Notes under the pieces: model-generated
Told to the model about the DNA's origin: nothing
The model's database searches: none
What the model saw: the letters and a program-made list of their open reading frames with translations, nothing else
Program-made: the position numbers and the translations under genes
From: DATKGP01 sp035510775
GTDB taxonomy: Bacteria > Patescibacteriota > UBA1384 > 2-12-FULL-50-11
Length of the DNA stretch: 20,972 bases
Direction: 5' to 3'
Assembly (NCBI GenBank): GCA_035510775.1
Contig: DATKGP010000011.1
Location: 1-20,972 of the forward strand
Shown: positions 14,289-20,972 of the stretch, one piece after another
Layout of the letters: each line of letters starts with the position of its first letter
Position numbering within the stretch: the first letter of the stretch is position 1

Positions 14289-15074
14289 ATGGACATCAAC
14301 TACGAAATCCTAGATAGAAATACTGGACTAATTTCCAAAGAAGAACAGGAAAAAATAGCCGGGAAAAAAGTCTTGATCGCTGGGTGTGGCCTGGGATCCT
14401 TAATAGCCGTTGCTGCTGTTCGTTTAGGTTTCCATCACTTTGTCTTAGTAGATGCAGATACGGTAGACGTTAGTAATCTTAACCGGCAAGAGTACTCTTC
14501 GGAGGACATCGGAAAAAAGAAGGTGGATGCCCTTGCTGATAGGCTAAAGACAATTAATAGGCATGTTGTTATCGAAACTCGCCCCGTATTCGTTGAAACA
14601 AAAAACGCCGACACCTTGGTTGGGAATTGTGATATCGTTGTTGACACTATTGACCCGTTTGAATCGGCACTGGCAGTAGTGGCCCTACACAGAGCCGCTA
14701 GGGATAAAGGTGTAATGGTTGTTTATCCGATCGATTCTGGTTGGGGTGGAGGAGCCTTTGTATTTTCGAGAGAAAGCACATCTATTGAAAACATGTTGGG
14801 GTACAGCAGTCCCGAGCCTATAGAGCAATATACTGAAGAAAACTTGCGGGAAAGATTTTTAGCTTACTACCTTGGGATTATCCCAGAATATTTTGGAAGC
14901 GTGATGTCTGATTTACAAACTGGAAAAATTAGCCATATACCCCAGCCCATTAGCGCGGCTTATATTGCAACTGCTATTTCCGTGACCGCTCTTAAGAGGG
15001 TTGCTACTGAACAGCCCATTAAACTGGCCCCCGACATGATTAAATTTGACCCATATTTAGAACAAGCTACTTAG
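14289..15074 (+). CDS. ThiF/MoeB/E1-like adenylating enzyme
   Basis: 261 aa, cytoplasmic. A Rossmann nucleotide-binding motif GCGLGS (32-37) is followed by LVDADTVDVSNLNRQ, with the acidic residue (Asp55) and Asn-Arg pair (Asn65, Arg66) that bind ATP-Mg in the E1 superfamily, then Lys77-79 and DTIDPFE (119-125). These enzymes adenylate a carboxylate, usually the C-terminus of a ubiquitin-like or small peptide. The CxxC zinc pairs of ThiF/MoeB and an obvious catalytic cysteine are missing, so a simple adenylation or amide-forming role is more likely than sulfur transfer. No ubiquitin-like partner is in the window. It sits 37 nt after the acyltransferase gene and 9 nt before the kinase gene. 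Its substrate is unknown. Confidence 0.82.
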   Translation: MDINYEILDRNTGLISKEEQEKIAGKKVLIAGCGLGSLIAVAAVRLGFHHFVLVDADTVDVSNLNRQEYSSEDIGKKKVDALADRLKTINRHVVIETRPVFVETKNADTLVGNCDIVVDTIDPFESALAVVALHRAARDKGVMVVYPIDSGWGGGAFVFSRESTSIENMLGYSSPEPIEQYTEENLRERFLAYYLGIIPEYFGSVMSDLQTGKISHIPQPISAAYIATAISVTALKRVATEQPIKLAPDMIKFDPYLEQAT

Positions 15075-15083
15075 CTTATTACA

Positions 15084-17366
15084 ATGAGGTTGTTTGACTA
15101 TCTACTAATCCCGATAATTGACTTAGTCGGAGTATTACTGATAGCGGTTGTCGGATTTAAAGATATAAAGAATCAACAAAACCGGCTGTTCTCTTATTTA
15201 GTGCTTACTATTCTGGGCTGGGTAACTTTTGCGTCACTTTCAGACTACACTACAGGAAACCTGTCTTTACAATTGAACAGACTGGTATTTGCTAGTTTGT
15301 CTATGCTCGCGCCCGTATTGATTCACTTCTCTTTTGTATTTCCGGAAAGAAGCACATATAGCAAATTGACGGTTGTAATAAGTTACTTCTTGGGACTTTT
15401 GCTCGCAGCCCTCTCTGTAGGGACAAATTTCGTTGTGGTAACAGTGAGTACTCAGCAGTATGGCACCGATATAAACCCCGGCGTTGTGTATTATATATTG
15501 CTAGCCTATTTATTCGTCTCCTTCCTCGTGAGTTCGGGGGTTTTTATCTCCAAGTACTTCAAAGAGACGGGTCAAAAAAGATCGCAACTACAATTTTTCT
15601 TTCTAGGAATCTTCATAACGGTTGGCATTAATTTGATTGTTTACTACGTAGTTCGACCCATCGTCGGTTCAGATAAGTATTACAGGTTCGGGAATTATGC
15701 CGCAATAATATTTATTCTATCCACTGCGTACTCAATCGTAGCTAGAAAACTGTTCGAGATTAGGGTTGTTATCGTGTCGGTCTTGGTGATGGCGTTGGAC
15801 ATTTCCTTATTGGTTCAGGTCCTTGTTAGCACGAGTACAACGGAGAGGATAATCGAGAGTGTCGTTTTTATAGCCGTTGCTTCAGGAGGTTACTTGCTGG
15901 TGAAGAACATGTCGGGTGAAATTAAGCGTCGAGAAGAGGTTGAGCGGTTGGCCAAGGAAAAAACCGAAACATTGGGTGAACTTGAACGGCGCAACAAGAA
16001 CCTGGCGACGTTGCAAAAAATCTCTGGCATTGTTCTAAACGAGGTCGATTTCAAGCCGATGGCTCAAAAATTACTCGACGAGATTCCTAAACAAATCGAA
16101 GGCAGTGCCGGATCGTTTCTTTCCATTGTCAAAAATGGCCAATTGGTGGCTTACGCCTTCTCTTCCAACGAATCGGTGCGAAAAGTCCAGGGCTTGGTCG
16201 GAGTGGATTTGGAGAAGTACGCCTCGCCAATTCGCGAAAGCTACAGCCTGCTCCATAAAACCTTAACGACCAACCGCCCAACTGAATCAGGTGGTTTGGT
16301 TGAATACTTCTGCCCACCGCTAAGCAAAGTAGCCGGCGTTACTTTGGAAAAATTGCTCAATATCCGTTACGCCACTGCCTTACCGCTCTACGCCCACGGC
16401 GAGCCGCTCGGGGTGATGGTCTTTGGCTTTAATAGGTCCAAAGATCAAATTGACGAGAAAGCTTTCGAGGTAACTAACGCTGTCGCCAGCGACATGAGCT
16501 TGGCCTTGCAGCGGGCGGCGGCTTTCCAAAAACTCAAGGACGCCAACGAATATTTGTCGCAGCTCGACAAGATGAAAGACGAATTTATCTCGATGGCCTC
16601 ACACGAGCTAAACACCCCGCTGGCTGCCATCGAAGGCTATCTGTCGATGGTGCTGGATGAAAAGATGGGCACGGTCGATGACAAGGCCAGGGAGTATCTG
16701 ACTCGAGCTTTCTCTAGCTCCAAACGCTTGGCAGAGCTAATTTTGGATCTGTTGAACGTTTCCAGAATCGAGCAGGGTCGCCTGAAAATGGCTTTTGCCG
16801 AAACCGACTTAACCGACATCGCCAAAAGCGTCATCAACGAGTTGCAGATTAAGGCTGACAGCAAAAAACTATATTTGAAACTCGAGGCCGGCAAAAATAT
16901 TCCCAAAATTTGGTGTGATCCGGATCGCATCCGTGAGGTCTTCGTCAACCTGACCGGTAATGCCATTAAGTTTACCGACAAGGGTGGGATCACTATAAAA
17001 GTTGAGAGAGTCGATGATACGGCCGTTCGCTGTTCTGTTAACGACACCGGTCGGGGAATCGCTGCCGATGATCAGAAAAAACTCTTTCAGAAGTTCTCGC
17101 AGGTTCATCGGGAGATTGACGAGCATCAAGGCACTGGCTTGGGGTTGTATATCTCCAAGAACTTCGTCGAGTTACATAAGGGCAGACTTTGGGTGGAGAG
17201 CGCCGAAGGCAAGGGCGCCAAGTTCACCTTCGAACTGCCAATAACCAAGGAACCGCCGGCAACAGTCGACGGGGCAATACTCGACGGGCCACTGTCGACG
17301 CCAAAAATTGTCCGAGCTGACGACAAAATTCCTTCGACGATTACTGATTCGGCCAAGGTTCGTTAA
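15084..17366 (+). CDS. Multi-membrane-helix hybrid-sensor histidine kinase (7TM-like, GAF, HisKA, HATPase)
   Basis: 760 aa. Residues 1-273 contain about 8-9 hydrophobic helices (roughly 6-25, 37-53, 66-88, 95-112, 135-157, 169-191, 203-222, 228-250, 257-273) with very short loops, as in 7TM-type or LuxN-like sensors that detect ligands in the membrane. A coiled segment (about 278-312) leads to a GAF-like domain (about 312-480). HisKA has SHELNTPL with the phosphorylated His507; HATPase_c has NLTGNAIKF (Asn622, Asn626), DTGRGIA (654-660) and GTGLGL (683-688). No receiver domain is attached. It begins 9 nt after the ThiF-like gene without a ribosome-binding site, so it is cotranscribed. Composition is AT-rich up to about 15900 and GC-richer afterwards. 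A receiver-only regulator at 20450 is a possible partner. Confidence 0.9.
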   Translation: MRLFDYLLIPIIDLVGVLLIAVVGFKDIKNQQNRLFSYLVLTILGWVTFASLSDYTTGNLSLQLNRLVFASLSMLAPVLIHFSFVFPERSTYSKLTVVISYFLGLLLAALSVGTNFVVVTVSTQQYGTDINPGVVYYILLAYLFVSFLVSSGVFISKYFKETGQKRSQLQFFFLGIFITVGINLIVYYVVRPIVGSDKYYRFGNYAAIIFILSTAYSIVARKLFEIRVVIVSVLVMALDISLLVQVLVSTSTTERIIESVVFIAVASGGYLLVKNMSGEIKRREEVERLAKEKTETLGELERRNKNLATLQKISGIVLNEVDFKPMAQKLLDEIPKQIEGSAGSFLSIVKNGQLVAYAFSSNESVRKVQGLVGVDLEKYASPIRESYSLLHKTLTTNRPTESGGLVEYFCPPLSKVAGVTLEKLLNIRYATALPLYAHGEPLGVMVFGFNRSKDQIDEKAFEVTNAVASDMSLALQRAAAFQKLKDANEYLSQLDKMKDEFISMASHELNTPLAAIEGYLSMVLDEKMGTVDDKAREYLTRAFSSSKRLAELILDLLNVSRIEQGRLKMAFAETDLTDIAKSVINELQIKADSKKLYLKLEAGKNIPKIWCDPDRIREVFVNLTGNAIKFTDKGGITIKVERVDDTAVRCSVNDTGRGIAADDQKKLFQKFSQVHREIDEHQGTGLGLYISKNFVELHKGRLWVESAEGKGAKFTFELPITKEPPATVDGAILDGPLSTPKIVRADDKIPSTITDSAKVR

Positions 17367-17371
17367 CCTAG

Positions 17372-17400
17372 TTGCTCGCCAGGAGAGATTCGGTTAATCT
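17372..17400 (+). promoter_or_regulatory. Promoter of pheST
   Basis: TTGCTC (17372-17377), 17-nt spacer, TAATCT (17395-17400), then 11 nt to the pheS ATG. The leader would be only about 4 nt, too short for a ribosome-binding site; the AGGAGAG at 17380 lies in the spacer and would not be transcribed. Confidence 0.5.
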
Positions 17401-17411
17401 GTAGAAAAGAA

Positions 17412-18437
17412 ATGTCGAGCCAGGAATTGCTTGATCAGTTGAAAGAAAAGTTGACGGCGGCCGAGAGCTCGGCCGATTTGGAAGATATCTGGCGCGACTT
17501 TTTTGGTAAGGCCGGCAAGATTAAATTACTTTCCAAAGACCTGGCAACCCTTAGCGAAAATGAGCGGCGAACCAAGGGGCCGGAAATAAAACAAACTCAA
17601 AACCAGGCCAAGACGCTTTTTGAAAGTAAACAGGCAGCCATCACTGCTGCAGAAAAATCCGGCACGGCCGAGGGCACAATCGAAGAGATCGGCCTAGGCA
17701 AGCCGAAAGTGGGACACCTGCATCCGCTGACTAGAACAGTTCGGGAAATGAACCAACTTTTCACCCGGCTGGGTTTCAGCGTTGTTGAAGGGCCGGAGCT
17801 GGAAACCGACGAGTTCTGTTTCCGTCGTCTGAACGTTCCCAAAGACCACCCGGCACGCGATATGCAGGACACGATTTACATTAAAGAACCTGACTTGTTG
17901 CTGCGGACACAAACTTCTTCGGTGGAGGCACGGGTTTTGGAACAGTACGAGCCGCCGTTCAAGGTGGTGGTGCCGGGGCGGGTCTATCGCAACGAAAAGG
18001 TCAACAAGAGTAACCACTTTATTTTTCACCACTATCAAGGTTTCGCCGTGCTGGAAAAAACCAGCCTCAAAGAACTTTTCGAGGTGCTGACGACGCTCTT
18101 CAAGTTTATGTACGGCGACAAGGTTAAAATTCGTTTCCGTAACAAATATTACCCAGAAGTTGAGCCGGGCGTCGGGCCAGATATGGAGTGTTTCTCTTGT
18201 CATGGCGTCGGCTGCCCAGTCTGCAAGGGCGTCGGCTGGATCGAGATGGCCGGGGCAGGGATGATTCACCCCAATGTCTTAAAAGCCGCCGGCATCGACC
18301 CGAAAAAATGGATGGGTTTTGCCTTCGGTCTCGGGCTGGATCGTCTGGTGATGGCCAAGTACAACATTACCGACATCCGCACCTTGCTCGGCGGAACCCT
18401 GGCTTACAAATATTACCAAGATGAAAGTTTCCTTTAA
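17412..18437 (+). CDS. pheS: Phenylalanyl-tRNA synthetase alpha subunit
   Basis: 341 aa, catalytic subunit of the alpha2-beta2 enzyme that charges tRNA-Phe. An N-terminal coiled-coil (about 1-95) binds tRNA. The class II core has HPLTRTVREMNQLFTRLGF (104-122), VVEGPELETDEFCF, DTIYIKEPDLLLRTQTSS (153-170), motif 2 GRVYRNE (Arg193, Glu195) and motif 3 GLGLDR (306-311). A four-cysteine knuckle (Cys260, 263, 268, 271 in CFSC and CPVC) sits before GWIEMAGAGM, as in many bacterial PheS. Length is normal. Its last 17 nt overlap the start of pheT, indicating coupled translation. Confidence 0.97.
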   Translation: MSSQELLDQLKEKLTAAESSADLEDIWRDFFGKAGKIKLLSKDLATLSENERRTKGPEIKQTQNQAKTLFESKQAAITAAEKSGTAEGTIEEIGLGKPKVGHLHPLTRTVREMNQLFTRLGFSVVEGPELETDEFCFRRLNVPKDHPARDMQDTIYIKEPDLLLRTQTSSVEARVLEQYEPPFKVVVPGRVYRNEKVNKSNHFIFHHYQGFAVLEKTSLKELFEVLTTLFKFMYGDKVKIRFRNKYYPEVEPGVGPDMECFSCHGVGCPVCKGVGWIEMAGAGMIHPNVLKAAGIDPKKWMGFAFGLGLDRLVMAKYNITDIRTLLGGTLAYKYYQDESFL

Positions 18438-20409
18438 CCAATTAAAGCAGCTTCTACCCGAGTTGAAAGCTTCTCCAAAGGAAGTTGGCGAGGTATTGAC
18501 GAGGCTAGGTTTTCTGGCTGACGGTCTGGAAGAAAAGGGTGGTTTTCGTCGCCACGATACGATTATTAGCCTGGAAGTTCGCCAAAATCGGGCCGACTGC
18601 CTGGGCGTCATCGGTATTGCCAAAGAGCTGGCTGCCTACTACGGTCTGCGTTTGAACGAGCCAGCTGGTTTCGCTAGCGGTTTGCCTTCAGTTGAACAGC
18701 CCAGCGCCTTAAATATTAAAGTTCGTTCCGACGACGTTCGCCGAGTTCTGGCGGTAAAAATTGAGAATCTGACTAATGGCTCGTCGCCCGAATGGCTGAA
18801 AGATTACCTAGAAAACTTGGGCGTCAACTCGGTTAATTTGCTAGTAGACATCTCCAATTACATCATGCTAACCACCGGCTATCCGCCGCATTTGTTTGAC
18901 GCCGACAAAATCGGTACGGGGCTAGTCTGGGAAAACAACCGCGAAAAAATTGCCATGGAGACCTTCGACGGGACGCAAGTTAATCTTCTTGGTGGCGAAC
19001 TGGTAATTTCCAACGGCAAAGAACCGCTGGCCCTGGCCGGCCTAATCGGCGCCAAAACGGCCGGTGTTACACTCGAGACCAAGAATATTATTGCCGAAAT
19101 CGCCAACTACAACCCCAGCCAAATTCGCTCCGACAGTCGGAAGCTTAGAATTTTCACCGAGGCCGGCAGTCGTCTGGATAAAAACATCTCGCCCAGCGGC
19201 ATCGACAAGGCGATGAATCTAATGATTCGCCAAATTACCGAGTTGGCCGGAGGAGTAATTAAGGGCGTCTACGGCCACTACTCCGAGCCTGTTGGTCCGA
19301 TCACTATTCCATTCGACCTGAACCTGCCGACAAGAATTGCCGGCATCCCGATCGACGAGGCGACGGCGGTCGAGATTCTTAATCGACTCGGCTGTGAAAT
19401 TACCGGCGAGGGCAGTAATCGTCTGGTCAGTCTCCCAATGGAGCGAACCGATCTGACCTTGGCCGAAGATCTGGCCGAGGAAGTCATACGGCTGTACGGC
19501 TATGAAAAAATTGTCGCCACCAAAACCCCGGCTCTCGATTTTACCCCAGACATCACACCGCCGGTGATAGTTTTAGCCGAGGCGTTGCGGGATCGGTTGG
19601 TCGCCTTGGGGTTTGACGAAATTTTGAGCTGCCCGCTGGTAAAAAATGAAGATAACGATTCGGTAAAAACCGGCACGGCGACGGCGATTACCACCCAGAA
19701 TCCAATAAACGAAGGCTACCCACAGCTGCGATTAAGCCTAATACCCGGCCTAATCAACCAACGTGATGAGTTTTGGAAACTTAACGTCGCCTACGCCACG
19801 CTCTTTGAAATCGGTAAAGTTTTCGCCCAAGAACGGGGTCGTTATGAAGAGCAGGAATCGTTGGCCGTCTTGGTCAACTGGCGTCAAGGCGCCAGCGCGC
19901 CGGAGGAGACGGTTCTGTTGCCGACAACTTTCCGAGAGTTTCGTGCCACTTTTGAAAAAGTTCTTCGCTCGATTGGTCTTGACGAGCTTAGCTACACCGA
20001 GGCCACCATAACTCCTGGTTTGGCTCTGCCCAAGAACTGTTTTCAAATTATGACTGGTCGCGACAGCCTCGGCTTAATCTATAAGCTCAAAGAGAACCAA
20101 GCCGGCGCTACCTACGTGGCTCAAATTAATTTGACCAAGCTAGTTGGCCTAATTTACAAGGAGCCGGCCGCGACCGAACTGGAAACCAAATTAGTCAGTC
20201 TGGATGCCAACGTCATTCTGAAAGGCTTGGCCGAGCTCGATGGCTATCTAGCCCGTTTAAGCGGCCAGCTGCCGGAAGACAATATTTGGAGCCTAAATGC
20301 CATTGACCAGTTTAAGACGAGCGACGGAATTCGCTATACCCTGCGAGTTGTCTACCATGGCTTAAGCGACCAGGAAGCCAAGACCAAACACGCTAAAATT
20401 TTCGGCTAG
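18421..20409 (+). CDS. pheT: Phenylalanyl-tRNA synthetase beta subunit, shortened form
   Basis: 662 aa, against about 790-800 in typical bacteria. The N-terminus (MKVSFNQLKQLLPEL) continues almost directly to RQNRADCLGVIGIAKELAA (54-72), so the usual ~110-residue EMAP-type tRNA-binding OB domain between these segments is absent. B3/B4 (editing region, about 80-240) and B5 (about 298-370, with DLTLAEDLAEEVIRLYGYEK) are present, followed by the catalytic-like domain. The C-terminal anticodon-binding (FDX-ACB) domain is recognisable only from YTLRVVYHGLSDQEAKTKHA and has lost the usual Arg-Asp entry motif. Such trimming is known in reduced genomes. The start overlaps pheS by 17 nt. Confidence 0.95.
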   Translation: MKVSFNQLKQLLPELKASPKEVGEVLTRLGFLADGLEEKGGFRRHDTIISLEVRQNRADCLGVIGIAKELAAYYGLRLNEPAGFASGLPSVEQPSALNIKVRSDDVRRVLAVKIENLTNGSSPEWLKDYLENLGVNSVNLLVDISNYIMLTTGYPPHLFDADKIGTGLVWENNREKIAMETFDGTQVNLLGGELVISNGKEPLALAGLIGAKTAGVTLETKNIIAEIANYNPSQIRSDSRKLRIFTEAGSRLDKNISPSGIDKAMNLMIRQITELAGGVIKGVYGHYSEPVGPITIPFDLNLPTRIAGIPIDEATAVEILNRLGCEITGEGSNRLVSLPMERTDLTLAEDLAEEVIRLYGYEKIVATKTPALDFTPDITPPVIVLAEALRDRLVALGFDEILSCPLVKNEDNDSVKTGTATAITTQNPINEGYPQLRLSLIPGLINQRDEFWKLNVAYATLFEIGKVFAQERGRYEEQESLAVLVNWRQGASAPEETVLLPTTFREFRATFEKVLRSIGLDELSYTEATITPGLALPKNCFQIMTGRDSLGLIYKLKENQAGATYVAQINLTKLVGLIYKEPAATELETKLVSLDANVILKGLAELDGYLARLSGQLPEDNIWSLNAIDQFKTSDGIRYTLRVVYHGLSDQEAKTKHAKIFG

Positions 20410-20411
20410 GT

Positions 20412-20440
20412 CTTGTCGTCGCCTGTAGTTGTGCTAAGTT
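20412..20440 (+). promoter_or_regulatory. Leaderless extended -10 promoter of the response regulator gene
   Basis: TGC-TAAGTT (extended -10, box 20435-20440) ends 6 nt before a GTG and 9 nt before the ATG of the regulator; TTGTCG (20413-20418) is a weak -35 at 16 nt. The first three elements match the large protease promoter (TGC-TAAATT). Confidence 0.5.
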
Positions 20441-20449
20441 GAAGGTGTG

Positions 20450-20890
20450 ATGGCTGACGAATTTAAAAGCATTCTTTTGGCTGACGACGATCTGACTTTG
20501 AGGGAAATGTACGAAGAGCGGCTTAAGGCCGAAGGGTTTTCAGTGGAGACGGCTCGTGATGGTGAGGAGGCTCTGCAGAAGGCGACCGACCTCAAGCCTA
20601 ATTTAATTCTGTTGGACATTATGATGCCGAAGGTTAACGGTCTGGACGTACTGAAAAAACTTCGCGAGCAGTCCGATACCGCCAATATTCCCGTAATTGT
20701 CCTAACAGCTCTAATCCAAGACCGAGAAAAGCTGGAAAGTGTCACTCGCGGTGCTGATGGCTATATCGTTAAGTCCGAGACGATGCCTGGCGATGTCATC
20801 GCCAAAGTTAAAGAAGTCATTGAGAAAAAGTCCGGTACTACACCAGAAGCTCCGACTCCTGAAGCCCCCGCCGCGTCCGCGTCGGCCTAA
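20450..20890 (+). CDS. Single-domain response regulator (receiver only)
   Basis: 146 aa from the ATG (an in-frame GTG at 20447 is an alternative start, better placed for a leaderless mRNA). A complete receiver domain: the acidic cluster in LADDDLTL (Asp12-14), the phosphorylated Asp56 in LLDIMMP, Thr86 in VLTAL and Lys108 in IVKSE. No DNA-binding or enzymatic output domain follows; the last ~20 residues are a Pro/Ala/Ser-rich tail (TPEAPTPEAPAASASA) that could be a flexible linker for protein contact. Such regulators act through protein interaction or phosphorelay. A functional link to the kinase at 15084 is possible but rests only on proximity. The stop overlaps the next start by 1 nt (TAATG). 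Confidence 0.92.
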   Translation: MADEFKSILLADDDLTLREMYEERLKAEGFSVETARDGEEALQKATDLKPNLILLDIMMPKVNGLDVLKKLREQSDTANIPVIVLTALIQDREKLESVTRGADGYIVKSETMPGDVIAKVKEVIEKKSGTTPEAPTPEAPAASASA

Positions 20891-20972
20891 TGAAGGATTT
20901 TTTGCGCATCGGCGGCGGTCAGCCGCTAGTAGGTGAAATTGCCCTTAAGGGCGCAAAAAATGTCGTGCCATA
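20890..20972 (+). CDS. murA: UDP-N-acetylglucosamine 1-carboxyvinyltransferase, N-terminal fragment
   Basis: Only the first 27 codons are in the window: MKDFLRIGGGQPL followed by VGEIALKGAKNVVP. This matches the N-terminus of MurA (I.GG.PL.GE....GAKN), where the Lys-Asn of GAKN contacts the UDP-GlcNAc/PEP site. MurA makes the first committed step of peptidoglycan synthesis. The related AroA is less likely given the IGGGQPL and GAKN pair. The start overlaps the stop of the regulator gene (TAATG), so translation is probably coupled; no ribosome-binding site is evident. Confidence 0.85.
   Translation, partial: MKDFLRIGGGQPLVGEIALKGAKNVVP

Noticed and set aside
1..20972. tRNA genes, CRISPR arrays, insertion sequences, prophage genes
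   Set aside because: No cloverleaf, regularly spaced repeats, transposase or integrase motifs were recognised on either strand; a covariance-model scan was not possible here.

Overview
This window reads as a chromosomal segment of a bacterium using the standard code (TGA is a genuine stop in several genes). It is probably a reduced-genome lineage of the candidate phyla radiation (Patescibacteria). Pointers are an archaeal/eukaryal-type ProRS, a shortened PheT (662 aa) without the N-terminal tRNA-binding OB domain, many exported proteins of unknown family, a receiver-only response regulator, and several start codons directly behind a -10 box (leaderless mRNAs). The lineage is an inference; no rRNA or tRNA gene was seen.

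Layout. (1) 1-842: 3' end of proS. (2) 889-7791: an export-rich region with a lipoprotein alpha/beta hydrolase, a divergent secreted Cys-rich protein, a 1110-aa secreted putative zinc metalloprotease translationally coupled to a small anchored protein, and a small secreted protein. (3) 7901-8545: stand-alone HD hydrolase of the SpoT/MESH1 type. (4) 8736-12678, minus strand: a candidate RiPP locus. It holds tyrS, then a previously unlisted 44-aa peptide gene (11293-11427) with a Tyr-Cys-Cys core, then a very strong terminator hairpin, then a separately promoted radical SAM/SPASM maturase overlapping a second radical SAM enzyme. (5) 12889-13585: two small unknown genes behind a fully consensus promoter. 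(6) 13709-17366: a LuxI-like autoinducer-synthase-fold acyltransferase, a ThiF/E1-like adenylating enzyme and a histidine kinase with about 8-9 membrane helices plus GAF, HisKA and HATPase domains. (7) 17412-20972: pheS-pheT, a single-domain response regulator, and the start of murA.

Two parts look like undescribed systems. The first is the tyrS-linked peptide with two radical SAM enzymes: precursor translation looks coupled to tyrS by a hairpin covering its ribosome-binding site, and its mRNA is separated from the enzymes by the terminator, which would make peptide and enzymes at different levels. The second is the acyltransferase/ThiF/multi-TM kinase cluster, which has the architecture of a signal-synthesis-and-sensing (quorum-sensing-like) module. 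It is AT-richer than its surroundings, and base composition changes inside the kinase gene at the junction between the membrane sensor and the kinase core, suggesting a chimera.

Two styles of translation start coexist: strong Shine-Dalgarno sites for most genes between 2.6 and 13.6 kb, and leaderless or near-leaderless starts for the large protease gene, the acyltransferase, the ThiF-like gene, pheS and the response regulator.
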